NCBI GenBank assembly: GCA_902635845.1 | Contig: CACPPK010000001.1 | Span: 1-64,000, forward strand | Direction of reading: 5' to 3' | DNA length: 64,000 nt | From: an uncultured Pelagibacteraceae bacterium | GTDB lineage: Bacteria > Pseudomonadota > Alphaproteobacteria > Pelagibacterales > Pelagibacteraceae | In this document: one piece after another, positions 34,407 through 43,360 of the stretch | Position numbering within the stretch: position 1 is the stretch's first letter | Layout of the letters: each line of letters starts with the position of its first letter | Translations under genes and position numbers: made by a program | The notes under the pieces: generated by a model | Told to the model about the DNA's origin: nothing | Database searches by the model: none | The model's input: only the letters and a program-made list of their open reading frames with translations

Positions 34407-35693
34407 ATGGCAATTATATACTTAAAAAAATCACCAAAAACATCATCAACTGACGACACAAAAACAAGAGGAATAGTAGAAAATATTCTAAAAGATATTG
34501 AGACTAGTAAAGAAGAAGGATGTAAGGAGCTTTCAAAAAAATTTGATAAATATGAAGGTGAGGTAATTGTTTCAAAAGAAAAAATCGAAGAAATAAAAAA
34601 AAATCTAGATCAAAAAACTAAAGATGATATTCAGTTCTCTCATGAAAGAGTTAGAAAATTTGCTGAAGCACAATTAAAAAATTATGGCCAAGACTTTGAA
34701 GTTGAATTATCTGACGGTTTATTTGCTGGACAAAAACTTATTCCTGTAAACACAGCAGGTTGTTATGTGCCTGCAGGAAGATATGCTCATATAGCCTCAG
34801 CCGTAATGAGTGTAACAACAGCAAAAGTAGCTGGTGTTAAAAATATTCTAGTTTGTAGTTCACCTAAACCTGGAGTTGGAGTACACCCATCAATTGTTTA
34901 TACAGCTGACTTATGCGGAGCTGATGTGATAATGAATTTAGGAGGTGTACAAGCTATTGCAGCAATGACAAATGGATTATTTGGTAACGCACCTGCAGAT
35001 ATTTTAGTTGGGCCTGGAAACCAATTTGTTGCTGAGGCGAAAAGAATTTTATTCGGAAAAGTTGGTATAGATTTATTTGCAGGACCTACAGAAATTGCAG
35101 TAATTGCAGATGAGACAGCAGATCCTGAGATGGTAGCATATGACTTAGTTGGACAAGCTGAGCATGGGTACAATTCACCTGCTTGGTTATTTACCAAAAG
35201 TAAAAAGGTTGCTGATTATGTTATGCAAAGAGTTCCAGAATTAATTGCTGATTTGCCAGATCTACCGAGAGAAAATTCAGAAGCAGCGTGGAGAGATTAT
35301 GGGGAAGTAATTCTCTGCGATACTGATGAGGAAATTGCTAAAGTGAGTGACGAATATGCTCCAGAACATTTAGAGGTTCAAACTAAAAACTTACAATGGT
35401 ATCACGATAGATTAAAGAATTATGGATCTTTATTCATTGGTGAAGAAACAACTGTTGCTTATGGAGATAAATGCTCAGGCACAAACCATATATTACCAAC
35501 CAAAGGTGCTGGTAGATATACAGGTGGTTTATTTGTTGGTAAATTTATAAAAACTTTGAGTTTTCAAAGAATGACTAAAGAGTCAACAAAAGAAGTTGGT
35601 GCGGCCTGTGCAAGAATTTCTAGGTACGAAGGAATGGAAGCACACGCAAGAACAGGTGATGTAAGATTAAGAAAATACGGCTTCTCAAACTAA
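34407..35693 (+). CDS. hpsN: HpsN-like sulfopropanediol dehydrogenase (histidinol dehydrogenase family)
   Basis: A 428-aa NAD-dependent dehydrogenase of the HisD fold. GQKLIPVNTAGCYVPAGRYA, GPTEIAVIADETADPEMVAYDL, APEHLEVQ (catalytic Glu/His), SGTNHILPT and AHARTGD are present. The segment after the Zn-ligand QAEH is GYNSPAWLFT, as in sulfopropanediol 3-dehydrogenases, where true HisD has a DEDARA-like sequence. It would oxidise 2,3-dihydroxypropane-1-sulfonate to sulfolactate. No histidine-pathway gene adjoins it apart from a distant phosphatase. Its end overlaps the convergent GH63-like gene by 4 bases. Confidence 0.78.
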   Translation: MAIIYLKKSPKTSSTDDTKTRGIVENILKDIETSKEEGCKELSKKFDKYEGEVIVSKEKIEEIKKNLDQKTKDDIQFSHERVRKFAEAQLKNYGQDFEVELSDGLFAGQKLIPVNTAGCYVPAGRYAHIASAVMSVTTAKVAGVKNILVCSSPKPGVGVHPSIVYTADLCGADVIMNLGGVQAIAAMTNGLFGNAPADILVGPGNQFVAEAKRILFGKVGIDLFAGPTEIAVIADETADPEMVAYDLVGQAEHGYNSPAWLFTKSKKVADYVMQRVPELIADLPDLPRENSEAAWRDYGEVILCDTDEEIAKVSDEYAPEHLEVQTKNLQWYHDRLKNYGSLFIGEETTVAYGDKCSGTNHILPTKGAGRYTGGLFVGKFIKTLSFQRMTKESTKEVGAACARISRYEGMEAHARTGDVRLRKYGFSN

Positions 35694-36952
35694 TTTTGAT
35701 TAAGTTTTAAATCCAAGTAAAGTGCTGCTGACCAAGAAAAATTTTTTGCTCCCATAGGTTGACCATTCTTACAACTGAAATATTCAAAAAAACCTTTTTT
35801 TTCTAATATTTGGATGGTTTTATTTTTTATTTTATCAGAAAAGAACTTATCTTTATTTTTTAGTCCTCTATAAATAAACCAATTACAATTAATCCACACA
35901 GGACCTCTCCAGTATCTTTTCTCTTCAAAACTTTTATGATTTGGTTTAATTGATGAAAAAAAATATTTTTCTTTTGAATTATGTTTTTTTAGATTTTGGA
36001 TTAGTTTTTTATTAATTTTGTCATTATTTAAATCAGCAAATAATACAAAATAATTAGTTATTGATGGAATGTAAATTTTTTTATTATTTTTTATATCTTT
36101 TGAAAAAAAAGTTTTTCTTTTTTTGTCATATAATTTAAGAAAATTTTTTTCTGTAAGTTTTATGTAATTATCTATTTTAGTTTTATTAAAACTAAAGGTT
36201 TCTAATAAAGAAACGAGATCTTTATTTGCTTTAAGAAATATAGAATTAAAACCAACATCTACTACATTAAAAAAAGAGGCCTTGTAAACTTTTTTGGGAT
36301 TATATTTTATTTTTCTTAAATTATTTTTTATTGTGACATACCTATCGTAATCTATATTAAGCGGTCTAAAATCTGGATTTACAACTTTGTTATCAGCTCT
36401 TTTATATTTTATATTTTTCTCAATTTTTACTTTATGCATAGGTTCATCCCATATAGGAGAATTATCGTATCCACTTTCCCAAGGATGTAAAATAGATACT
36501 AAACCAGTTTTTTTTGGATCTCTATATTGAATAAACCATTCATGAAATTTTTTAATTTTTTTAATTATTTTTTTAATATTTAACAATTGGCTTTTATTGA
36601 TTTCATTTTTATTTAAAATTTCTTTTAAAATTGTTGCTAATATTGGTGGTTGAGTTATTCCAGATGAGTGGATTTTATTACCACAATTCCATGCTGTGTA
36701 ATTTGGGTAATAATTTGTTTTTGTGTTATGAAATAAAATATGAGGGACCATTCCATCCTTCCATTGTCCATCTAACAATGTATTTATTTCTTTTAATGCA
36801 AAGTTTAAATTAAAATAAGAATACCCTAAAGCTATAAAGCCAGAGTCCCAATTCCATTGAGCAGGATAAAGTTTGTTGTTAGTTGGTAAAGTATAACCCC
36901 GTCTTCTATTACCAAGTAAAGTTTTTTTTGCTCTATTAATTGAAACTTTCAT
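35690..36952 (-). CDS. GH63-like glycosidase (mannosyl/glucosylglycerate hydrolase type)
   Basis: A 420-aa cytoplasmic (alpha/alpha)6-barrel glycosidase with no signal peptide. RRRGYTLPTNNKLYPAQWNWDSGF, HPWESGYDNSPIWDEP (candidate acid Asp), RYWRGPVWINCNWFIYRGL and FEYFSCKNGQPMGAKNFSWS (candidate base Glu) follow bacterial mannosylglycerate and glucosylglycerate hydrolases. The start overlaps the permease stop as TAATG. So the ABC importer to its right probably brings in a glycosylated osmolyte that this enzyme cleaves. A trehalose-like disaccharide cannot be excluded. Confidence 0.78.
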   Translation of the reverse strand: MKVSINRAKKTLLGNRRRGYTLPTNNKLYPAQWNWDSGFIALGYSYFNLNFALKEINTLLDGQWKDGMVPHILFHNTKTNYYPNYTAWNCGNKIHSSGITQPPILATILKEILNKNEINKSQLLNIKKIIKKIKKFHEWFIQYRDPKKTGLVSILHPWESGYDNSPIWDEPMHKVKIEKNIKYKRADNKVVNPDFRPLNIDYDRYVTIKNNLRKIKYNPKKVYKASFFNVVDVGFNSIFLKANKDLVSLLETFSFNKTKIDNYIKLTEKNFLKLYDKKRKTFFSKDIKNNKKIYIPSITNYFVLFADLNNDKINKKLIQNLKKHNSKEKYFFSSIKPNHKSFEEKRYWRGPVWINCNWFIYRGLKNKDKFFSDKIKNKTIQILEKKGFFEYFSCKNGQPMGAKNFSWSAALYLDLKLNQN

Positions 36953-38145
36953 TAACCTTTTACGCTACCTGCTGTTAAACCACTTACTAAATATTTTTCA
37001 AAATAAACAAATATAAATAATACAGGCAATGTTACTACAACTGATCCTGCCATTAAATATTGTCTCGGAGTTTCGGCATCACCACTTAGATATTGAATTG
37101 CCCTTGATAATGTAAATGAATTTGGATTATCCAAAAACATTAAAGAAAACAAAAACTCATTCCAAGCAATCATAAAAACGTACAAAGCAACAGATGAAAT
37201 TGCAGGAATGCTTAAAGGGATTATAATTTTTGTTATAATTCCAAACCAACTTAATTTGTCTAAAATTGCAGCTTCTTCTAATTCTTTTGGTATGCTTTTG
37301 AAATATCCTTGTAACATATAAATTGCTACTGGAAGTGTTGTTGCCGTATAAACAATTAATAAACCCTCTATTGAATTACGTAAACCTAATTGACTAAATA
37401 TTGTATACAACGGAATAACAAGAACGATTGCAGGAAACATGTATATTATAAGTATAGATGTAGATAAAAATGTTTTTCCAAAAAAATTTAATCTTGCAAC
37501 TGCATATGCTGCAGGTATTGCAAAAATAAGAGTGATAACAACAGTGCCAACAGAAACAATAGTGCTGGTAACAATATATTTTCCAAATTTATAAGATTTA
37601 AAAATTACAAAATAAGATTTAAATAAATCTTTTATATCTTGACCAAAGTTTATACTAAAATCTAAAGGATTCACTAACAAAGCTATTTGTGTTTTGAAAC
37701 TTGTTACTAACATCATGTAAAATGGAAAAAGTATTACAAAAGAGAAAAATAAAATTCCAAATAAAGTTAAGAAGTCGAATAAAATTACTTGTGTAGAGTG
37801 CTCCTCTTTTAAACCTATAAAAGTATATTTGCTAATTTTATTGACGAAAAAATATAATATTAAAAATACGCCCACATTATACCAAATTGGTAATTTTTGT
37901 ATCAAATAACCATCACAGAAAACGAATATGGATGAAAAAATGATTGATTTATAAATTGATTTAATTCTATCACCTATTCCTAAGTGAGCTAATGATATTA
38001 AAAAACCAAATATAAAAATTATTTCTATATTAAAACTATTAATACTTAAACCTTGCAATGTTGCTAATATCTTCCAAATCGAAATTAAAAAAATTAGAAA
38101 AAAAGTAGATATCAATGAAAATAGTATCGTATTTTTAGTTCTCAT
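36952..38145 (-). CDS. Sugar ABC permease, MalG-like, with extra N-terminal helices
   Basis: A 397-aa permease. Residues ~1-110 add about four hydrophobic helices not found in the usual ~280-aa MalG. The core follows (FVILFPFYMMLVTSFKTQIAL, and EAA loop EEAAILDKLSWFGIITKIIIP), ending KYLVSGLTAGSVKG as in carbohydrate (CUT1) importers. It overlaps the upstream permease gene by 11 bases and the glycosidase by 1 base. The role of the additional helices is unknown. Confidence 0.88.
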   Translation of the reverse strand: MRTKNTILFSLISTFFLIFLISIWKILATLQGLSINSFNIEIIFIFGFLISLAHLGIGDRIKSIYKSIIFSSIFVFCDGYLIQKLPIWYNVGVFLILYFFVNKISKYTFIGLKEEHSTQVILFDFLTLFGILFFSFVILFPFYMMLVTSFKTQIALLVNPLDFSINFGQDIKDLFKSYFVIFKSYKFGKYIVTSTIVSVGTVVITLIFAIPAAYAVARLNFFGKTFLSTSILIIYMFPAIVLVIPLYTIFSQLGLRNSIEGLLIVYTATTLPVAIYMLQGYFKSIPKELEEAAILDKLSWFGIITKIIIPLSIPAISSVALYVFMIAWNEFLFSLMFLDNPNSFTLSRAIQYLSGDAETPRQYLMAGSVVVTLPVLFIFVYFEKYLVSGLTAGSVKG

Positions 38146-39394
38146 CTACTCTCTTTCCCAAAAGTTTAAAATAAAAAAACATAAACATTAAAAGCAATAC
38201 AACAATTACTATTGAAACAGCTGAGCCCATTCCAATATCTGATATTGCAAAACCTTGTTGATAAACATTTATTGGTAGAGTTCTTGTTCCTGATGCACCT
38301 CCAGTTAATAAAAATACGTCCTCAAATTTATTAAAATTCCATATAAACCTGATCATAAATAAAATTGAAATTACTGCCGTAATTTGAGGGAGTGTAATAT
38401 TAAAAAATTTTTGAAAGGGACTGGCCCCATCAACATCAGCTGCCTCATATAATTCTTTTGGAATAGCTTGAAGTCTCGCAAGTATAAATAAAAAGGCTAA
38501 AGGAAAATACCTCCAAATTTCAAACATTATAACTGTTGTAAGTGCTAACCTTAATTTAAAATCAAAGCCCAAAATGCTAATTTCAATATATTTTTGTCCA
38601 AGAAGGTTTATTGGGGTTTCAATAATTTGATAATTTAATAATAAACTATTTAAGGTACCGCTGTTTGGGTCTAGTAGAAGTTCCCAAGTATAAGCTAATG
38701 CAACAACTGGAGCAACATAAGGGAAAAGTAGAACGCTCCTCATGAATGTTCGTCCATAAAATTTTTGATTTACCATTTGAGCAGTTAAAATACCAAATAC
38801 TATTGAGCCAACAGTTCCAAAAAATGTGTAATAAAAAGTTGTAAGTAATAAGTCTACAAATTCATTTTCAAATAGAACCTTTTTAAAGTTTTTGAGAGTA
38901 AAGTTAGTATTAAGTAATATGTTGTCAGATTTTCCCTCTAATTTTGGTTTAATTGATTTAAGATTTTTTTTGTCTATTTTTGATCCATCATTTGTTGCAA
39001 ATATTACTTGGAAATTTTCCCTATATTTAGCTGGCCAATTTCCAAATTCACATTTTAGGTTTTGCCTTTTATAAGAGCATCTTGGATCTAAATTTTCTAT
39101 TTCAAAAGTTTTAGGAAAATTATCTTGAAATGAAACATCTCTTATCTCTTGAATTAATGAACTGTTTCTTAACTTATATAATATTTTTATTTTAGAGGGC
39201 TCATCAGAAATAGATTTTACAATTTTTTTTGCTCTTGGTTCTGGAATTCGAATATCTTTTAATTCAACTTCTTTAAAACTAATCCAAATATTTGCAAAAA
39301 TTGGAAATAAAATTATTGAAAAAACTAAAAGGACTGCAGGTAAAGTTAGAATATATGCAGTTTTTTTTTCTGTATTTGCTAAAGTATCATTCAT
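38135..39394 (-). CDS. Sugar ABC permease, MalF-like, with periplasmic insertion
   Basis: A 419-aa permease. Helix 1 (ILTLPAVLLVFSIILFPIFA) is followed by about 130 polar residues (roughly 38-165), then the core helices and EAA loop YEAADVDGASPFQKFFNITLP. A periplasmic domain after helix 1 resembles the arrangement of E. coli MalF, where that loop touches the binding protein. The ATG at 39394 lies 1 base from a terminator-like hairpin, so the usual ribosome site is missing. C-terminal RTLPINVYQQGF is typical of CUT1 permeases. Confidence 0.88.
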   Translation of the reverse strand: MNDTLANTEKKTAYILTLPAVLLVFSIILFPIFANIWISFKEVELKDIRIPEPRAKKIVKSISDEPSKIKILYKLRNSSLIQEIRDVSFQDNFPKTFEIENLDPRCSYKRQNLKCEFGNWPAKYRENFQVIFATNDGSKIDKKNLKSIKPKLEGKSDNILLNTNFTLKNFKKVLFENEFVDLLLTTFYYTFFGTVGSIVFGILTAQMVNQKFYGRTFMRSVLLFPYVAPVVALAYTWELLLDPNSGTLNSLLLNYQIIETPINLLGQKYIEISILGFDFKLRLALTTVIMFEIWRYFPLAFLFILARLQAIPKELYEAADVDGASPFQKFFNITLPQITAVISILFMIRFIWNFNKFEDVFLLTGGASGTRTLPINVYQQGFAISDIGMGSAVSIVIVVLLLMFMFFYFKLLGKRVDEN

Positions 39395-39395
39395 A

Positions 39396-39429
39396 AAAAA
39401 AGCGGATAATTTATATTATCCGCTTTTTT
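39396..39429 (-). terminator. Terminator-like hairpin abutting the permease start
   Basis: AAAAAAGCGGATAAT pairs perfectly with ATTATCCGCTTTTTT around TTAT (15-bp stem). On the minus strand it ends in a T run, so it should terminate most transcripts after the SBP gene. It finishes 1 base before the permease ATG (39394), leaving no separate ribosome site. Confidence 0.85.
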
Positions 39430-39441
39430 AAAATATTTAAA

Positions 39442-40773
39442 TTATTTGAATTTAGCTAATGATTTGTTAATCATATCAACAGCTTCATCGACATCAATTT
39501 GATCATCGATATAAAGTCTAGTAATTCTATTTATAAATTGAGAATTTATGACTTTTGATGCTCTTGATAGTTCACCTTCTTTAACACCCCATCTATTTGC
39601 AGTATCTAAACCAGCTACAATGTTATTAATAACATCTGGGTCATATAGATCTGACAAAGGAGCTTTTCTATCAACTCCAACAGGTAGTTTACTCCAAGCT
39701 TTTGTGAAAGCTTCAGGGTCGCTTGAATTTCCTCTTCTTACAGGAAATTTACCTTCCGGAGCTATCGATAATGTACTTGTGTAACCTTCATCCATTGAAT
39801 ACATGATAAATTGTTTAGCTTCATCTGTATCAGCGTCAGCTGTTATACCAAAATATCTAACATCTGCCCATGCAGCGCCTTTTTTATTACTAGGTCCACT
39901 AAAATTAGTTATAAAACCAGTTTTAGAAGCTAGTTCAGGTGATGTTGGATCACTGTTAATTGTTGGTGGAGCCGAGTCTCTTAAACCAGCAAGCTCATCC
40001 ATAATGAACGGAGACCAAATAATCATTGGAGTTTTACCTGCAAAGTAAAGTGCTCTAGATTGTTTCCAGTACAATTCTCCTGGAGGACTTGCTTTTGCAA
40101 TTACTTTATAAAACTCTAGTGCTTCTTTTAGTTTCTTGCCTTGTTTTTTAATACCACCTTTTTTAACAATATTAACTCCATTTGCCAAAAGGACGTGTTC
40201 TAAAACCTGACTCATGAAATTTTCGTCAGTTTTAGTTGCAGCTACAAAACCAAACATACCATTTTGTTTTGATAATTTCTCAACAGCAGCTACGATATTT
40301 GCATAGCTTGTTGGTGGTGCTAAATCAGCATTTTCAAAAAGATCTTTTCTATAAACAACCATTTGTGTCCATCCATCAACTGGAACGGCTGCAATCTTTG
40401 AACCCTTTTTCGCCATGTTAAGTGCACCTGGCGCAAATGTATCTTTACCTAACTCTTTTACAACAGCATTGTTAGCATCTACATCTAATATTCCTGCTTC
40501 AGCCCATGGCAATACATATTGTAAGGTATGGTAGATCACATCTGGTAAGTCACCTGCTGCTGCTGCAGCTGTAGCTCTTGTTCCCAAATCTTTTTCTTCT
40601 ACTGGGATCACATCAACTTTAATACCTGTTTTAGCTTCAAAAGCTTTAGCCATTTCTTCCTGTTTTGCCATTCTGGCTGGCTGAACTTCAGTAGTCCAAA
40701 ACTTTATGTCTGCGTAAACAACATTCGAAATAAAAAACGAAATTACGCAAAACAATTTTATTATATTTTTCAT
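39442..40773 (-). CDS. Sugar/osmolyte ABC substrate-binding protein
   Basis: Periplasmic SBP (443 aa) of the MalE-like CUT1 class. The signal peptide ends at VVYADI (~residue 22). DIKFWTTEVQPARMAKQEEMAKAFEAKTG, AAAGDLPDVIYHTLQYVLPWAEAG and VDGWTQMVVYRKDLFENA are family features; aromatic residues (W, Y) should stack on sugar. It starts an operon with two permeases and a GH63-like hydrolase, and its ATPase gene lies upstream. Glucosylglycerate-type osmolytes are a candidate ligand by context only. A perfect 19-base palindromic site lies 62 bases upstream. Confidence 0.87.
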   Translation of the reverse strand: MKNIIKLFCVISFFISNVVYADIKFWTTEVQPARMAKQEEMAKAFEAKTGIKVDVIPVEEKDLGTRATAAAAAGDLPDVIYHTLQYVLPWAEAGILDVDANNAVVKELGKDTFAPGALNMAKKGSKIAAVPVDGWTQMVVYRKDLFENADLAPPTSYANIVAAVEKLSKQNGMFGFVAATKTDENFMSQVLEHVLLANGVNIVKKGGIKKQGKKLKEALEFYKVIAKASPPGELYWKQSRALYFAGKTPMIIWSPFIMDELAGLRDSAPPTINSDPTSPELASKTGFITNFSGPSNKKGAAWADVRYFGITADADTDEAKQFIMYSMDEGYTSTLSIAPEGKFPVRRGNSSDPEAFTKAWSKLPVGVDRKAPLSDLYDPDVINNIVAGLDTANRWGVKEGELSRASKVINSQFINRITRLYIDDQIDVDEAVDMINKSLAKFK

Positions 40774-40834
40774 TTCCCCTCCTATATATATTGAAACTAT
40801 ATTAAAATGATTCTATTTAGCAAAGATACGACTG

Positions 40835-40853
40835 TCACATATCAGGTATGTGA
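40835..40853. promoter_or_regulatory. Palindromic operator upstream of the sugar SBP gene
   Basis: TCACATATCAGGTATGTGA: 7-bp perfect arms with a 5-base spacer, in the 142-base gap between the ATPase and SBP genes. The form suits a LacI- or GntR-type repressor. No such regulator gene is adjacent. The rest of the gap shows no clear structure. Confidence 0.6.
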
Positions 40854-40915
40854 TTGATTCATGCTTATTATCGAAAAATTGGGAAAAAATTGAAATTAGT
40901 CAATTATAAGTTGTG

Positions 40916-41971
40916 TTATAATTTGATCCTATTTCCATTTTCATCAAAAATAAAAATATCATTTAAATCAAAACCTAGAGAATTTCCTATTTCGACATTG
41001 CTAGGAATTTTTGCACTTATTTGATGTTCATCTTTTTTTATATACACAATTTTTTCATTTCCAAGATTTTCTATTAATTCTATTTCGGGACTAAAACTAA
41101 ATTGAGTATTTTGATTTGCTTTTAAATACTCAGGCCTAATACCTACAAAATGTTTAGTTTTATTTAATTTTAATTTATCAAACTGGATATCATTACCTAA
41201 TAATTTAATTGTATTTTCTGAAACAATATTTTCCTCTTTCACATCTAAAATATTCATTTTTGGTGTACCAATAAATTGAGCAACAAAAATATTTGCAGGA
41301 TCATTATAAATTTCCTCTGGTGTACCAACCTGTTCAATATTTCCTTGATTTAAAATAACTATTCTGTCTGCTAGTGTCATAGCTTCCACTTGATCATGAG
41401 TTACATAAATCATGTTGGTTTTTATTTGATTGTGTAATTTAGATATTTCGACCCTCATTTCTGCTCTCAGTGCTGCGTCTAGGTTAGATAGAGGTTCGTC
41501 AAACAAAAATATTTTTGGATTTCTTGTAATAGCTCTTCCAATAGCAACACGTTGTCTTTGACCTCCAGATAATTGTTTTGGTTTTCTCTCTAACAGTTCC
41601 TCAATTTTTAGGATTTTTGCAGCTTGCATAACTTTTGTATTGATTTCTTCTTTAGGTCTTTTTTCAATTTTTAAACCAAAAGACATATTTTCATAAACAT
41701 TCATATGAGGATAAAGAGCATAAGATTGAAAAACCATCGCAGTTTGACGTTTTGACGGATGAAGTTCATTTATTTTTTGATCATTAATAAATATTTCACC
41801 TTCATCTATTTTTTCTAATCCTGCAATCATTCTTAGAAGAGTTGATTTTCCACAACCTGATGGTCCTACCAAAACAAGAAATTCATCTTCTTTACCTAGA
41901 AGATTAAAATTTTTAATTATCTTATTGGCACCAAATGATTTATGAACACTAGAAAATTTTATGTTTGCCAT
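40916..41971 (-). CDS. Sugar ABC transporter ATPase, UgpC/MalK-like
   Basis: A 351-aa ATPase. Walker A GPSGCGKST, Q-loop VFQSYALYPHMNV, signature LSGGQRQRVAIGRAI, Walker B IFLFDEPLSNLD and switch YVTHDQVEAMT are intact; a TOBE domain follows from ~240 with GIRPEYLK. It lies upstream of the SBP gene with its own gap, so it may be read with the hydrolase/LysE genes before it, or supply more than one importer. It is the natural partner of the two CUT1 permeases. Confidence 0.92.
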   Translation of the reverse strand: MANIKFSSVHKSFGANKIIKNFNLLGKEDEFLVLVGPSGCGKSTLLRMIAGLEKIDEGEIFINDQKINELHPSKRQTAMVFQSYALYPHMNVYENMSFGLKIEKRPKEEINTKVMQAAKILKIEELLERKPKQLSGGQRQRVAIGRAITRNPKIFLFDEPLSNLDAALRAEMRVEISKLHNQIKTNMIYVTHDQVEAMTLADRIVILNQGNIEQVGTPEEIYNDPANIFVAQFIGTPKMNILDVKEENIVSENTIKLLGNDIQFDKLKLNKTKHFVGIRPEYLKANQNTQFSFSPEIELIENLGNEKIVYIKKDEHQISAKIPSNVEIGNSLGFDLNDIFIFDENGNRIKL

Positions 41972-41996
41972 TTAATCCTTTATCTTTTTAAGAATA

Positions 41997-42749
41997 TTAA
42001 TCTAAAAAATTTTTTATTAAAATATTAAAATTGTCCGGTTGTTCTAAATGAACATTATGACAACATCCTTTAAAAATTTCTAAACGGCTATTTTTAATAT
42101 TTTTATTTAAAGTATCAACTTGATCAAAATTATAGGAAATATCTTTATCTCCCCAAATAATTAATGTTTCATTTTTGATATTTTTTAAATTATCAATTCC
42201 TCTCCAATTTTTCATAGCAAGCAAAGCATTGTCAGCTGTTTCTAACGAAACATTGGTTACTGCATTTTCACATAAAAAATAATTCTTATCTTTATCACCT
42301 TTTACAAACCATTTTGGAGGAACTCTTGAAAACGAAATTTTTATTCCATCTTTTTTAAGTTTTTCTCTTGTTTCATCCATCGTTTCAAATCTACCGGGAA
42401 TATCTCCTATTGATCCTGTAGCAAAACAAATTAATTTATTTACTCTCTTACCAACAATTTTAGTAATTTCTTGAACAATCATTCCTCCCATGGAGTGACC
42501 AATTAAATTAAATTTATCAATTTTTTTTTGATTAAGTATTTCTATTATTTTATTTGCCATATCATTAATAGACTTTAAAGATTTTGCTTTATAACTCTCA
42601 CCAAATCCAGGTAAAGCAGGTGCTATGACTCTGTAATATTTTGAGAAATAATTTTTTTGAAAACACCACATTTCGGATGAACCAAGATATCCATGAACAA
42701 ACACAAATGGAAAGCCTGTTCCTAAATCGTCTACATAAATATCACTCAT
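41997..42749 (-). CDS. Alpha/beta hydrolase
   Basis: A 250-aa cytoplasmic hydrolase. The oxyanion motif FVHGYLGSSEMW, nucleophile elbow IGHSMGGMI (Ser ~93), acid region IIWGDKDISY and His in GCCHNVHLEQP form a complete triad. The family includes esterases, C-C hydrolases and haloperoxidase-like enzymes; no substrate can be assigned. Its ATG overlaps the LysE gene stop by 4 bases, and the sugar ATPase follows 25 bases later. Confidence 0.8.
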   Translation of the reverse strand: MSDIYVDDLGTGFPFVFVHGYLGSSEMWCFQKNYFSKYYRVIAPALPGFGESYKAKSLKSINDMANKIIEILNQKKIDKFNLIGHSMGGMIVQEITKIVGKRVNKLICFATGSIGDIPGRFETMDETREKLKKDGIKISFSRVPPKWFVKGDKDKNYFLCENAVTNVSLETADNALLAMKNWRGIDNLKNIKNETLIIWGDKDISYNFDQVDTLNKNIKNSRLEIFKGCCHNVHLEQPDNFNILIKNFLD

Positions 42750-43351
42750 AATATTTCCTTTACAATATATAAAACCAAAATACTCATAAAAGTTATAATA
42801 AATATATTAATAACTCTCCAAACTTTTTTACTTTTAGCATATTTGGATAAATAGTTTGATAAGTAACCTAAAGCAAAAAAAAATAAAAATGAAGCAATAG
42901 CTGCACCTATACCAAAAGCTATTTTTTGATTTAATAAATAATTCTTAGAAAAATTGCCAAGAAAAAAAACTGTATCTGAGTAAACATGTGGATTTAGGTA
43001 AGTAAATCCAAGAGTTTTTATAAATATATTTGTTTTTGAAATGTTTGTTAGTTCGTCATGAAAATGTATTTCTGAAAAATTTATTTTTAATTTTGTATAA
43101 ATAAAGTGCAATAAAAACAAAATAAGAAGTATATTTAAAATTAATTCTACTGTGTGATTAAAGAATTGATTGAAATAATGAAAAAGAAAAATACCTAGAA
43201 ATATTAAAATTAAATCAGATACTGAACATATTAAACAAACAAGAAAAATATGTTGTTTTTTTAAACCTTGCTCAATAACAAAAATATTTTGAGCACCAAT
43301 AGCTAAAATTAAACTTAATCCTGTGAAGAATCCTAATAAAACATATTCCAT
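42746..43351 (-). CDS. LysE/ArgO family amino-acid exporter
   Basis: A 201-aa membrane protein with about six helices. The N-terminus FFTGLSLILAIGAQNIFVIEQGL and CSVSDLILIFLG are the family signature, and GFTYLNPHVYSDTVFFLG matches the middle NPH motif of ArgO/LysE rather than RhtB. It should export a basic or related amino acid, which would protect the cell against over-accumulation from its many importers. It lies 9 bases after proW on the same strand. Confidence 0.85.
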   Translation of the reverse strand: MEYVLLGFFTGLSLILAIGAQNIFVIEQGLKKQHIFLVCLICSVSDLILIFLGIFLFHYFNQFFNHTVELILNILLILFLLHFIYTKLKINFSEIHFHDELTNISKTNIFIKTLGFTYLNPHVYSDTVFFLGNFSKNYLLNQKIAFGIGAAIASFLFFFALGYLSNYLSKYAKSKKVWRVINIFIITFMSILVLYIVKEIL

Positions 43352-43360
43352 TAGGACTAA

